From Demequina activiva (lineage in GTDB: Bacteria > Actinomycetota > Actinomycetes > Actinomycetales > Demequinaceae), in assembly GCF_016862815.1 (NCBI RefSeq), contig NZ_BONR01000003.1:62001-126000 (forward strand): a stretch of 64,000 nt of DNA, written 5' to 3'. Position numbers and translations under genes: made by a program. This document shows positions 56,765 through 64,000 of the stretch, one piece after another. The stretch's first letter is position 1; every line of letters starts with the position of its first letter. A model generated the notes under the pieces. The model was not told the origin of the DNA, ran no database searches, and was given only the letters and a program-made list of their open reading frames with translations.

Positions 56765-58345
56765 TCAGAGACCGTGGGGGCCGCGGACGAAGCGGACGGC
56801 GCCGGAGGGGCCGAAGGTGCGCACGTGGCGAGCCGCGAACAGCGACCGGCCCAGCCACGCCCGCGATCCCCAGGCGCGGGTGACCGCGGCGGCGCGAGCC
56901 TCGAGGTCCTCGTCCGTCGCCCAGCGCGAGCCCGAGCTCTCCCGCGGGTGCATCGCGATGGTGATGGGCACGGCCTCCGCACGCATGCCGGCGCGCATCA
57001 CGTCAGCGATGAAGATGTACTCGTCGCCGAGGTACAGCCGGGCGCCGGCGCCGAACCGCTCGTCGAACCAGACGTCCTGCGCCTTGACCTGGTCCATGTC
57101 CACGACCATCTCGTAGGTCGCGGCCTTCCCGCTGGTCAGCAGCGACAGGCGGCGGTCCCGCGTCGTGTACTTCTTGCGCAGGTTGCCGTCCTCGTCGACG
57201 GCGCGTGCGAGCACCAAGGCCGCCCCCGTGTCCCGCATGTGCGCGACGACGTCGGAGATGCCGTCGAGGTCCACCGTCACGTCGTCGTCGCAGAACACCA
57301 GGTACTTGCGCGTCGCCTGGCGCATCACCTCGTTACGGCTCTTGGCGACGCCCCGAGAGCGCAGGACGGTGACGGCCGCCCCCTTGTCCTCGAGCGCCGC
57401 GATGGTCTCCTGCTCCGACTCCGACGGGCCCTGGTCGCCGCCGGTCTGGGCGACCACGACCACCTCAGCGCCGCGCATGGACGCCGGGTCCGGGATCCCC
57501 TCGAGCCGGGACGACAGGCTCGAGTAGCCGATGGTGACGTCGGGCAGCTGGCCGCGCCGTGCGCCGACGAGGCCCTTGTCGCGGTTCGCGAGCGCCCGGG
57601 CGAAGCGCATCGCGCCAGAGGACAGGTTGCTGAGCTGTCCGTACATCAGACGCAGGCCCAGGAACAGCACGATCGCGTTGTCGAGCGGCGCCTCCCCCGC
57701 GAGCACCTGCCACAGCAGCGCCCCGAGCATGAGCACCAGCGCCGCGGAGCCGATCATCGCGCCCTGCTCGCCCGTGATCACACGGGTGCGCACGCGCAGC
57801 GCGATCGAGTCCGAGCTGGGCTTGGCGCGCGTGTACGCGAACTCGCGCTGGATGCGCAGCTGACGGTCGAACATCGAGGCGACGAGGGCGATCACGAAGC
57901 CCGCGACGAACAGGTTGACGATGCCGATGAGCGGATCCAGCACGAGGAACAGGAGCGAGAACACCGCGGCCTGGACCAGCGTCGCGAGCACCCCGGTGAG
58001 CTCGAAGGCGAGCGCCCACTCCCAGCTCTGCTGACTGGGGCTGGGGGCGCGGTCGGAGTCCCTGAACGCGGTGTTGATCGCGCGCACCCGATAGGCCCGG
58101 GCGGCGTGCTGCATCCCGCGCGCCACGATGAAGGCCGCGAAGAAGATCGCGATCTGGACGAACACCGCCTGCGGATCGGTGCGGATCAGCTCGGGACCGT
58201 CGATGACCATCCCGGAGAACAGCTTCGCCACCGCCATCTCGGACAGCGGCACGATCGCGATGACCACGATGAGCCCCAGGATGACGTTCTTGTGGCGCCG
58301 CGCCGGGAACAGCTCACGCAGCGCACCCCACAGGTGCGCCAGCAT
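56765..58345 (-). CDS. Fusion of a six-helix ABC-exporter-like membrane domain and a GT-A glycosyltransferase
   Basis: A 526-residue two-domain protein. Residues about 20-235 contain six membrane segments arranged in pairs, with a cytoplasmic-type segment (DRQLRIQREFAYTRAKPSSD) and LRLMYGQLSNLSSGAMRFAR, resembling the transmembrane domain of type I ABC exporters. No nucleotide-binding domain, Walker A or ABC signature follows. Instead residues about 290-510 form a GT-A fold: AKSRNEVMRQATRKYLVFCD with FCDDDV (the DxD site, 351-356) and WFDERFGAGARLYLGDEY, typical of family 2 enzymes. It starts two bases after the upstream pyruvyl-transferase fusion gene. A membrane-tethered glycosyltransferase or a combined transfer/flip protein is inferred; donor and acceptor are unknown. 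Confidence 0.75.
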   Translation of the reverse strand: MLAHLWGALRELFPARRHKNVILGLIVVIAIVPLSEMAVAKLFSGMVIDGPELIRTDPQAVFVQIAIFFAAFIVARGMQHAARAYRVRAINTAFRDSDRAPSPSQQSWEWALAFELTGVLATLVQAAVFSLLFLVLDPLIGIVNLFVAGFVIALVASMFDRQLRIQREFAYTRAKPSSDSIALRVRTRVITGEQGAMIGSAALVLMLGALLWQVLAGEAPLDNAIVLFLGLRLMYGQLSNLSSGAMRFARALANRDKGLVGARRGQLPDVTIGYSSLSSRLEGIPDPASMRGAEVVVVAQTGGDQGPSESEQETIAALEDKGAAVTVLRSRGVAKSRNEVMRQATRKYLVFCDDDVTVDLDGISDVVAHMRDTGAALVLARAVDEDGNLRKKYTTRDRRLSLLTSGKAATYEMVVDMDQVKAQDVWFDERFGAGARLYLGDEYIFIADVMRAGMRAEAVPITIAMHPRESSGSRWATDEDLEARAAAVTRAWGSRAWLGRSLFAARHVRTFGPSGAVRFVRGPHGL

Positions 58346-58347
58346 CG

Positions 58348-60162
58348 TCAGGCGCCGGTCTCGTTCTCGAGCAGCTCGAGTCCGCGACGCATCGCGGCCT
58401 CGATCTCGTCCAGCTTCGCGTCGCTCACCTTCTCCTCGATCGCCATGCCGCGCAGGTCCACCTCACGGAGGTCGATCGGAACGTTGATGGGCTCGTAGAC
58501 GCGCTGCAGGCCCGCGCCGCGCGAGTAGTCCTCGTACTTGATCCCCGTGCCGTGCACCGAGGACTCGAAGCCCTCGAACGTCACCAGGGTCACCGGGATG
58601 CCATACGCGTGGCATACGATCATCACGTGCATCGCGCTCGTCACGACCATGTCGTACTTGACGAGCGACTCGAGGAACTCCGCGATGTCGTCGGGGTGCG
58701 AGCGCAGCACGCTCAGCTCGTCGACGTCGGACGGCAGCTGCAGGTGGATCGGGATGTGCGTGTAGTGGCGCACCAGGGCGATGCGGCCGTTGGTCTCACC
58801 ACGCGAGATGGGCAGCACCCTCGACACGAGCAGACCGGGGTCGCCGAACGAGTCGACGTCCTCGCCGCCGCTGTCCTTGAGCGCCTGCGCCGTGAGCGGG
58901 CCTCGCACCGAGACGTAGGTGGCCTTCTTGACCAGCTCGACGTCGAGGCTCGAGATGCCGGTGCCCACCACCACGGAGTTGCTCTTGATGAAGCGACCGA
59001 TCGAGCCGATGCTCACAATGTTGGGCTTGCTCGACACCGCCGTCGGCGGCAGGAAGGTGATGGGACGCTCGGTGTAGTGAGCAGCGATGAGGGGGCTCAG
59101 CCAGTCGCCGAAGTTCCCAGGGAACGGACGGGCCCACCACACCATGGGAAGCGGCGATCCCTGGCCGCGGGAGGCGTAGTACGCGAACGCCTCCGCGCCG
59201 CGGATGGCGTTGCGCTCCTTGGTGGTGGGGATCCCCAGGCGGGTGAGGGCGGCGGCGCGATCCTGCAGCGCCTCGACATCGCCGTTCTGGCCGTGACGGA
59301 GGATCTCCCGCAGGATGGCCTGACGGTGCGGCGAGTCGGACGCCGCGCCAAGGGTCGCCTCGGCGGTCCCGAACGATCCTCCGGTGAGGACTCCCGTCAC
59401 GCCGGCGGTGTCGGACACGCGGCGCAGCGTCTTCGCGGCGCGCGCAGGAAGCGCGCGCTCGGCGCGCTTGGCGGCCTTGCGACCTGCCTCCCGCACGCGC
59501 ACGCTCAGCGGAATCTTGACGGTGTCCATGTCACCGGTGTGCTGGACGACCTTGCCCTTGAACTCCGCGACGTTGCCGCTCGAGCCGAACGAGAAGAAGG
59601 GGCGGGCATCCGTGTCGGCGCCCACCTCGGGGGCCACCACGGCCGTGCGAGGGAGCATCTGGAAGGACAGGGTGCCGGCGTTGGCGCGCCAGGACTCCTC
59701 GAAGAAGTAGTCGTCGGTCGCCTTGATGTCAGCGGAGCGCTCGTACTCGTACGCGTCACGGATGAACTTGCGTCCCATGGGGGTGGGCGCGATGCCGAAG
59801 AAGCAGGGCTCCCAGAAGCGCGTGCGGCGGTGGTAGCCGATCTTCAGCGGCGAGCCGAAGCCGCGCTGGAAGCCGAGGATGTCCGCGGTGAAGCCCGCGA
59901 CGTACTCGGGGAGGTCGAGGAGCTTGCAGTCCACGTCGATCCAGAAGACGCGCTTGTCAGGGTGGCTCTCGCACACTCCCGCGAGGAAGCCGATCTTCTT
60001 GCGACAGATGTCTGCCCAGTCCTCGCCCTCCTTCTTCTCGACCTCTTCGAGGACGTGCTCGATCCCCAGGTTCTCGAGGTTCTTGCGAAGGCTCTCCGCG
60101 TGGGCGCGATAGTAGTCATCCGCCGTGTAGAACGAGCAGACGACGACTCCTGACATGTCCAT
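58348..60162 (-). CDS. Fusion of a GT-A-like domain and a polysaccharide pyruvyl transferase
   Basis: A 604-residue protein. Residues 1 to about 215 look like a GT-A nucleotide-diphospho-sugar transferase: RVFWIDVDCKLLDLPEYVAG gives a DxD at about 76-78, with GFGSPLKIGYHRRTRFWEPC and TDDYFFEESWRANAG. After a basic linker, residues about 335-560 form a polysaccharide pyruvyl transferase domain: FPGNFGDWLSPLIAAHY, VRGPLTAQALKDSGGEDVDS with FGDPGLL, and VVTSAMHVMIVCHAYGIPVT. The family adds pyruvate ketals to cell-wall sugars using PEP. AAGGAG fixes the ATG at 60162; a Met two codons later is less well spaced. No signal peptide. Both domains may act on the same glycan; this is inferred. Confidence 0.8.
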   Translation of the reverse strand: MDMSGVVVCSFYTADDYYRAHAESLRKNLENLGIEHVLEEVEKKEGEDWADICRKKIGFLAGVCESHPDKRVFWIDVDCKLLDLPEYVAGFTADILGFQRGFGSPLKIGYHRRTRFWEPCFFGIAPTPMGRKFIRDAYEYERSADIKATDDYFFEESWRANAGTLSFQMLPRTAVVAPEVGADTDARPFFSFGSSGNVAEFKGKVVQHTGDMDTVKIPLSVRVREAGRKAAKRAERALPARAAKTLRRVSDTAGVTGVLTGGSFGTAEATLGAASDSPHRQAILREILRHGQNGDVEALQDRAAALTRLGIPTTKERNAIRGAEAFAYYASRGQGSPLPMVWWARPFPGNFGDWLSPLIAAHYTERPITFLPPTAVSSKPNIVSIGSIGRFIKSNSVVVGTGISSLDVELVKKATYVSVRGPLTAQALKDSGGEDVDSFGDPGLLVSRVLPISRGETNGRIALVRHYTHIPIHLQLPSDVDELSVLRSHPDDIAEFLESLVKYDMVVTSAMHVMIVCHAYGIPVTLVTFEGFESSVHGTGIKYEDYSRGAGLQRVYEPINVPIDLREVDLRGMAIEEKVSDAKLDEIEAAMRRGLELLENETGA

Positions 60163-60227
60163 GTGACTCCTTAGCGCTGGGCACGAGCCGCATGTCCACG
60201 CTCGAGTGCCGGGCGTCTTTGCCATTG

Positions 60228-60233
60228 ATCGTA
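60228..60233 (-). promoter_or_regulatory. Candidate -10 box for the glycan module
   Basis: TACGAT about 65 bases upstream of the start at 60162, within the rplA-side gap. No good -35 box accompanies it. Confidence 0.3.
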
Positions 60234-60271
60234 GTACGCGGCCCGCCGGTTCTCGGCGACCCCACGCGGTG

Positions 60272-60303
60272 ATGGTCCGGCTCCCGGACGGGAGCCGGAC
60301 CAT
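60272..60303 (-). terminator. Terminator of the rplK-rplA operon
   Basis: ATGGTCCGGCTCCC-GGAC-GGGAGCCGGACCAT, 14 perfect base pairs with a four-base loop, about 105 bases after the rplA stop. It isolates rplKA from the glycan module. Confidence 0.8.
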
Positions 60304-60407
60304 GGCGCGCTGGGCCCCTCCGGGTAGGCGGGAGCCGCAGCGCACATGCTCTCAGACGTGCGGACCGGGGTCTCCGGACCGCGCGCGAGGGCGGCTGGTG
60401 TCAGGGA

Positions 60408-61106
60408 CTACCTGTCGGCCTTGACCGCGGTGTCGACCGGGATGCCCGGGCCGGTGGTCGCGGAGACGGCGGCCTTGATGATGTAGCGACCCTTGGAGGC
60501 GGACGGCTTGACGCGCTGGACCTCGTCGAGCACGGCCTGGAAGTTCTCGAGCAGCTTCTCGTCGCCGAACGACGCCTTGCCGATCACCGTGTGCAGGTTG
60601 GCGTGCTTGTCGACGCGGAACTCGATCTTTCCGCCCTTGATGTCGGACACGGCCTTCGCCACATCCATCGTCACGGTGCCGGTCTTGGGGTTCGGCATGA
60701 GGCCGCGGGGTCCGAGGACCTTTCCGAGGCGTCCCACCTTGCCCATGAGGTCCGGGGTCGCGACCACGGCGTCGAAGTCCTGCTTGCCGTTCTGGACCTC
60801 TTCGATCAGCTCGTCGCCGCCCACGAAGTCGGCGCCGGCCTCGCGGGCCGCCTCCGCCTTGTCACCGTTGGCGAAGACCAGGACCCGAGCGGTCTTGCCG
60901 GTGCCGTGGGGCAGGATGACGGTGGAGCGGACCGACTGGTCCGCGTGGCGGGGGTCGACGCCGAGCTTGAACACGACGTCGATGGTCGAGTCGGTGTTCT
61001 TCGAGGACGTCTTCTGCGCGAGGCGCACGGCCTCGAGCGGGGTGTACAGCTGGGTGCGGTCGACGAGCTGCGCCGCATCCTTGTAAGCCTTGGAGCGCTT
61101 GGTCAT
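60408..61106 (-). CDS. rplA: 50S ribosomal protein L1 (uL1)
   Basis: A 232-residue L1-stalk protein. [40 protein letters not shown] and [20 protein letters not shown] are the conserved blocks; the rRNA- and mRNA-binding surface is intact. Confidence 0.97.
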   Translation of the reverse strand: MTKRSKAYKDAAQLVDRTQLYTPLEAVRLAQKTSSKNTDSTIDVVFKLGVDPRHADQSVRSTVILPHGTGKTARVLVFANGDKAEAAREAGADFVGGDELIEEVQNGKQDFDAVVATPDLMGKVGRLGKVLGPRGLMPNPKTGTVTMDVAKAVSDIKGGKIEFRVDKHANLHTVIGKASFGDEKLLENFQAVLDEVQRVKPSASKGRYIIKAAVSATTGPGIPVDTAVKADR

Positions 61107-61170
61107 CTGCTTCTCTTTCCTGTGCAGTCGTGGTTCCGGGCCAGCGCGGCCCTCCCACTGGGGTGGTGCG

Positions 61171-61602
61171 TCAGTTGACGGTGATGCCCATCGAACGCGC
61201 GGTTCCGGCGATGATCTTCGCGGCGGCGTCGATGTCGTTGGCGTTGAGGTCGCTCATCTTCTGCTCAGCGATCTCGCGAACCTGCGCATCGGTGATCGAG
61301 CCGACCTTGTCGGTGTGCGGGACGCCGGAGCCCTTCTGGACGCCTGCGGCCTTCTTGATGAGCTCTGCTGCCGGCGGGGTCTTCGTGATGAACGTGAAGG
61401 AACGGTCTTCGTAGACCGTGATCTCCACGGGGATCACGTTGCCGCGCTGCGACTCGGTGGCCGCGTTGTAGGCCTTGCAGAACTCCATGATGTTGACGCC
61501 GTGCTGACCGAGGGCGGGGCCCACGGGCGGCGCGGGGTTGGCGGCGCCTGCCTGGATCTGGAGCTTGATCAGGCCGGCGACCTTCTTCTTCGGTGCTGCC
61601 AT
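61171..61602 (-). CDS. rplK: 50S ribosomal protein L11 (uL11)
   Basis: A 143-residue GTPase-centre protein. [20 protein letters not shown] with [13 protein letters not shown] is the thiostrepton-site N-terminal domain; the C-terminal 23S rRNA-binding domain ends [15 protein letters not shown] 60-base gap follows nusG. Confidence 0.97.
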   Translation of the reverse strand: MAAPKKKVAGLIKLQIQAGAANPAPPVGPALGQHGVNIMEFCKAYNAATESQRGNVIPVEITVYEDRSFTFITKTPPAAELIKKAAGVQKGSGVPHTDKVGSITDAQVREIAEQKMSDLNANDIDAAAKIIAGTARSMGITVN

Positions 61603-61662
61603 GGTGGTTTCGGGTCCTTCTGTGTTTCGTGGCGACGGTTGCCGCCGGGTGTGCTGGGGGAA

Positions 61663-62529
61663 CTAGATCTTCGTGACCTGGGTGAACCCCAGCTCGACCG
61701 GGGTCTCCCGGCCGAAGATGGAAACGAGGACGTGGAGCTTCTGAGACTCCACGCTGATCTCGGAGATGGTGCCGGGCAGGGTCGCGAACGGTCCGTCGAT
61801 GACGGTGATCGACTCGCCGACCTCGAAGTCCACCTCGACGGCCTTGGCCGCCGAGTCGGGCTCGGGCTCGGACGACGACGTCGCGGGCTGCGACGGCGCG
61901 AGCATGCCGTACACCTCGTCGAGGGTGAGCGGCACGGGCTGCTGGGCGTGACCGACGAATCCGGTCACTCCAGGGGTGTTGCGGACGGTGCCCCACGACT
62001 CGTCGGTGAGGTCCATGCGCACCAGGACGTATCCGGGCATGCGCACGCGGGTGACCAGCTTGCGCTGGCCGTTCTTGACCTCGGTGACGTCCTCCATGGG
62101 GACCTCGACCTGGAAGATGTAGTCCTCCATGTGGAGGCTGGCGCGACGGTGCTCGATGGCCTGCTTGACCCGCTTCTCGTGACCCGAGTAGCTGTGGACC
62201 ACGTACCAGTCGCCCTCCTGCATGCGCAGCTCGAGGCGGAAGTCCTCGGCCGGGTCCTCCGCAGGCTCGGCGGGAGCGTCCTCGACCGCGATCGCCTCAG
62301 CGGTCTCGGCCTCGACCACGTCCTCCGACGCGTCGCCGGGGACGGTGTCGTCGTCGCCCTCGACCACCGCGTCCTCCGGGGCGTCGCTCAGCGACGCCTC
62401 GTCGACGGCAGGCGTGGTCTCGTCCGCGGGCGCATCGGCGGCCTCCTGGGCACGCTCGGTCGCCTCGGCGATGTCGGCCACCAGCTCATCGAGCTTGTCG
62501 CCTGCTGCGTCGAGCTTGTCGTCACTCAC
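61663..62529 (-). CDS. nusG: Transcription antitermination factor NusG with acidic N-terminal extension
   Basis: A 288-residue factor. Residues 1 to about 100 are a Glu/Asp/Ala-rich disordered tail ([20 protein letters not shown]), a usual actinobacterial extension. The NGN domain ([20 protein letters not shown], about 106-205) contacts RNA polymerase, and the KOW domain ([20 protein letters not shown]) ends the protein. It follows secE by 28 bases. Confidence 0.96.
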   Translation of the reverse strand: MSDDKLDAAGDKLDELVADIAEATERAQEAADAPADETTPAVDEASLSDAPEDAVVEGDDDTVPGDASEDVVEAETAEAIAVEDAPAEPAEDPAEDFRLELRMQEGDWYVVHSYSGHEKRVKQAIEHRRASLHMEDYIFQVEVPMEDVTEVKNGQRKLVTRVRMPGYVLVRMDLTDESWGTVRNTPGVTGFVGHAQQPVPLTLDEVYGMLAPSQPATSSSEPEPDSAAKAVEVDFEVGESITVIDGPFATLPGTISEISVESQKLHVLVSIFGRETPVELGFTQVTKI

Positions 62530-62557
62530 GGGTGATCACTTACCTTTCAGGTGGCCG

Positions 62558-62815
62558 TCAGGCGCCGAAGACGGCAGCCGACAGCCAGTTGAATACGAAG
62601 TCCAGCACGAACACGATGACCATCATCACCGCGACGAACGCGAGGACGATCCAGATGTAGCGGATGAGCTCCTCACGCGTGGGGGTGACCACGCGCTTGA
62701 GCTCGGAGATCACCTGACGCACGAACAGCGCGATGCGGCCGAAGATGCTCCGGCCCTCGCGGCTCTCGTGCCGCGGGTCCTTGTCTCCGGAATCCGTCAC
62801 GGCAGATTCGCTCAC
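62558..62815 (-). CDS. secE: Protein translocase subunit SecE
   Basis: An 85-residue, single-pass membrane protein: a polar N-terminus, the amphipathic VISELKRVVTPTREELIRYI and a membrane helix (IVLAFVAVMMVIVFVLDFVF). The GTG at 62815 has AAGGA upstream; longer in-frame starts overlap the tRNA gene and are rejected. Confidence 0.95.
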   Translation of the reverse strand: MSESAVTDSGDKDPRHESREGRSIFGRIALFVRQVISELKRVVTPTREELIRYIWIVLAFVAVMMVIVFVLDFVFNWLSAAVFGA

Positions 62816-63168
62816 CAGGAAGTCCTTACGTGTGTGGGGGTGCTGTGCGGCGCGGACGCGCCACGCTCCGCAGGGCAGGAGGGACTCGAACCCCCAACCG
62901 TCGGTTTTGGAGACCGATGCGCTACCAATTGCGCCACTGCCCTTCGGGAGAGGTGGGAACTCCCGCGGATCTCGACAGCCACCGTCAAACCGCGCCGGGG
63001 CGCGAGTCATCATGACGACTGTCAATCGCCGACTTGCAATAGTACGGGTTCCGGCGCGGGAATGCGAACCGGCCCCTGCGGCCGGTGCGAGCATCGGCCG
63101 TCCGCATGCGCGACCCGGGCCGCGCCCCTCGGGTGACCCTACCGCGCAGACGTGGAAGAATCAGGGCC
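62816..63168. other. 353-base secE-aminotransferase region holding tRNA-Trp
   Basis: Contains tRNA-Trp on the minus strand (62871-62943). Between the tRNA and the plus-strand aminotransferase there is a TTGACA (63020-63025 on the minus strand) without a matching -10 box, and GCATCGGCCGTCC, the arm of the palindrome at 55.4 kb. Nothing else is recognisable. Confidence 0.55.
62871..62943 (-). tRNA. trpT: tRNA-Trp (anticodon CCA)
   Basis: A 73-nucleotide tRNA with a seven-base-pair acceptor stem (AGGGCAG/CTGCCCT), D arm GCGCAATTGGTAGCGC, anticodon loop CTCCAAA with anticodon CCA, T arm with GTTCGAGTC, and discriminator G. No CCA end is encoded. Its position just upstream of secE-nusG is conserved in many bacteria and may allow cotranscription with processing. 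Confidence 0.95.
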
Positions 63169-64000
63169 GTGACCTCCAAGAACCGCGTCTCCGCCCGCCT
63201 TGGCGCCATCGCGCCGTCCGCCACCCTCGCCGTCGATGCGAAGGCGAAGGCCCTGAAGGCCGCTGGCCGCCCCGTCATCGGGTTCGGCGCCGGCGAGCCT
63301 GACTTCCCCACGCCGCAGTTCATCGTCGACGCCGCGATCGAGGCCGCCAAGGACCCCAGGAACCACCGCTACACGCCCGCAGCCGGACTGCCGGAGCTGC
63401 GCCAGGCGATCGCGGACAAGACCCGGCGCGACTCGGGCTATGAGATCGACCCCGCCACGACCCTGGTCACGAACGGCGGCAAGCAGGCGGTGTTCCAGGC
63501 CTTCGCCGCTGTGCTCGACCCCGGCGACGAGGTCATCCTGCCCGCCCCGTACTGGACCACCTACCCCGAGGCGATCAGCCTCACCGGCGCACGGCCCGTC
63601 GAGGTGTTCGCCGGCGCGGACCAGGACTACCTCGTCACGGTCGACCAGCTCGAGGCCGCCCGCACGGACGCCACCAAGGCGCTGCTGTTCTGCAGCCCGT
63701 CGAACCCCACGGGCGCCGTGTACTCCCCCGAGGCGACGCAGGCCATCGGCGAGTGGGCCCTCGAGCACGGCATCTGGGTCATCACCGACGAGATCTACGA
63801 GCACCTGCTCTACGACGACGCGCAGTTCACCCCCATGCTCTCCGTGGTCCCCGATCTCGCGGACACGTGCATCGTCCTCAACGGCGTGGCGAAGACCTAC
63901 GCGATGACCGGCTGGCGCGTGGGCTGGATGGTGGGCCCCCAGGACGTCATCAAGGCGGCCACCAACTTCCAGAGCCATCTCACGAGCAACGTCGCGAACG
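63169..64000 (+). CDS. Pyridoxal-phosphate aminotransferase, aspartate/aromatic type (5' portion)
   Basis: The first 277 codons of a class I aminotransferase; the gene runs off the right edge. [52 protein letters not shown] and the PLP-lysine region [18 protein letters not shown] identify the aspartate aminotransferase subgroup Ib. The GTG at 63169 follows AAGAAT by seven bases with no Shine-Dalgarno sequence, another possible leaderless start. Aspartate specificity is likely but not proven. Confidence 0.92.
   Translation, partial: MTSKNRVSARLGAIAPSATLAVDAKAKALKAAGRPVIGFGAGEPDFPTPQFIVDAAIEAAKDPRNHRYTPAAGLPELRQAIADKTRRDSGYEIDPATTLVTNGGKQAVFQAFAAVLDPGDEVILPAPYWTTYPEAISLTGARPVEVFAGADQDYLVTVDQLEAARTDATKALLFCSPSNPTGAVYSPEATQAIGEWALEHGIWVITDEIYEHLLYDDAQFTPMLSVVPDLADTCIVLNGVAKTYAMTGWRVGWMVGPQDVIKAATNFQSHLTSNVAN

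Noticed and set aside
62822-63094. Longer N-terminal extension of secE through the tRNA region
   Set aside because: It would read through tRNA-Trp; the GTG at 62815 has its own ribosome-binding site and matches SecE length.

Overview
This 64 kb window is a G+C-rich actinobacterial chromosome segment. Gene content and order resemble Micrococcales (Cellulomonas/Demequina-like relatives); that placement is inferred from gene order, WhiB and GuaB3 homologues, the Ala/Lys/Pro-rich ribosomal protein extensions and the base composition, not from a search. Almost everything from 11 kb onward lies on the minus strand and forms the macromolecular-synthesis backbone of the chromosome.

Region 1 (1-11.3 kb) mixes metabolism and regulation. 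It holds a truncated guaB3, a DEDDh exonuclease, a Glu/Leu/Phe/Val-type dehydrogenase, a two-gene glycosyltransferase/membrane-protein pair, a TauE/SafE permease, guaB, a WhiB3/WhiD-like regulator, a stand-alone groES with a perfect CIRCE operator, a THUMP-like methyltransferase, and a divergent LysE exporter/LysG regulator pair.

Region 2 (11.2-25.4 kb) carries a GH3 N-acetylhexosaminidase, the t6A genes tsaD/tsaB/tsaE with rimI, alr, acpS, glmS, coaA, a DedA protein, glmM, rpsI-rplM and truA. Together these cover peptidoglycan precursors (GlmS, GlmM, Alr), CoA/ACP supply and tRNA modification.

Region 3 (25.4-55.2 kb) is the ribosomal/RNA polymerase super-cluster. In transcription order on the minus strand it runs rpoB-rpoC, rpsL-rpsG-fusA-tuf, the S10 operon, the spc operon, secY-adk-map, three small leucine-rich-variant repeat genes, infA-rpmJ-rpsM-rpsK-rpoA-rplQ, then truA. 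Notable here are an L15 with a roughly 97-residue Lys/Ala/Pro N-terminal extension, an Asn at the RpoB position equivalent to E. coli His526, and a shared leader element in front of rpsJ and rpsL.

Region 4 (55.4-64 kb) holds rplJ-rplL, a two-gene surface-glycan module (a multi-membrane-segment plus GT-A fusion and a GT-A plus pyruvyl-transferase fusion), rplK-rplA, secE-nusG with tRNA-Trp, and a truncated aminotransferase on the plus strand.

The best candidates for something undescribed are the two-gene fusion glycan module (56765-60162) and the tandem LRV-repeat trio between map and infA (28503-30334). There is no sign of prophage, insertion sequence, CRISPR array or rRNA operon. Nearly all the very long plus-strand open frames opposite the ribosomal and RNA polymerase genes are high-GC antisense shadows.
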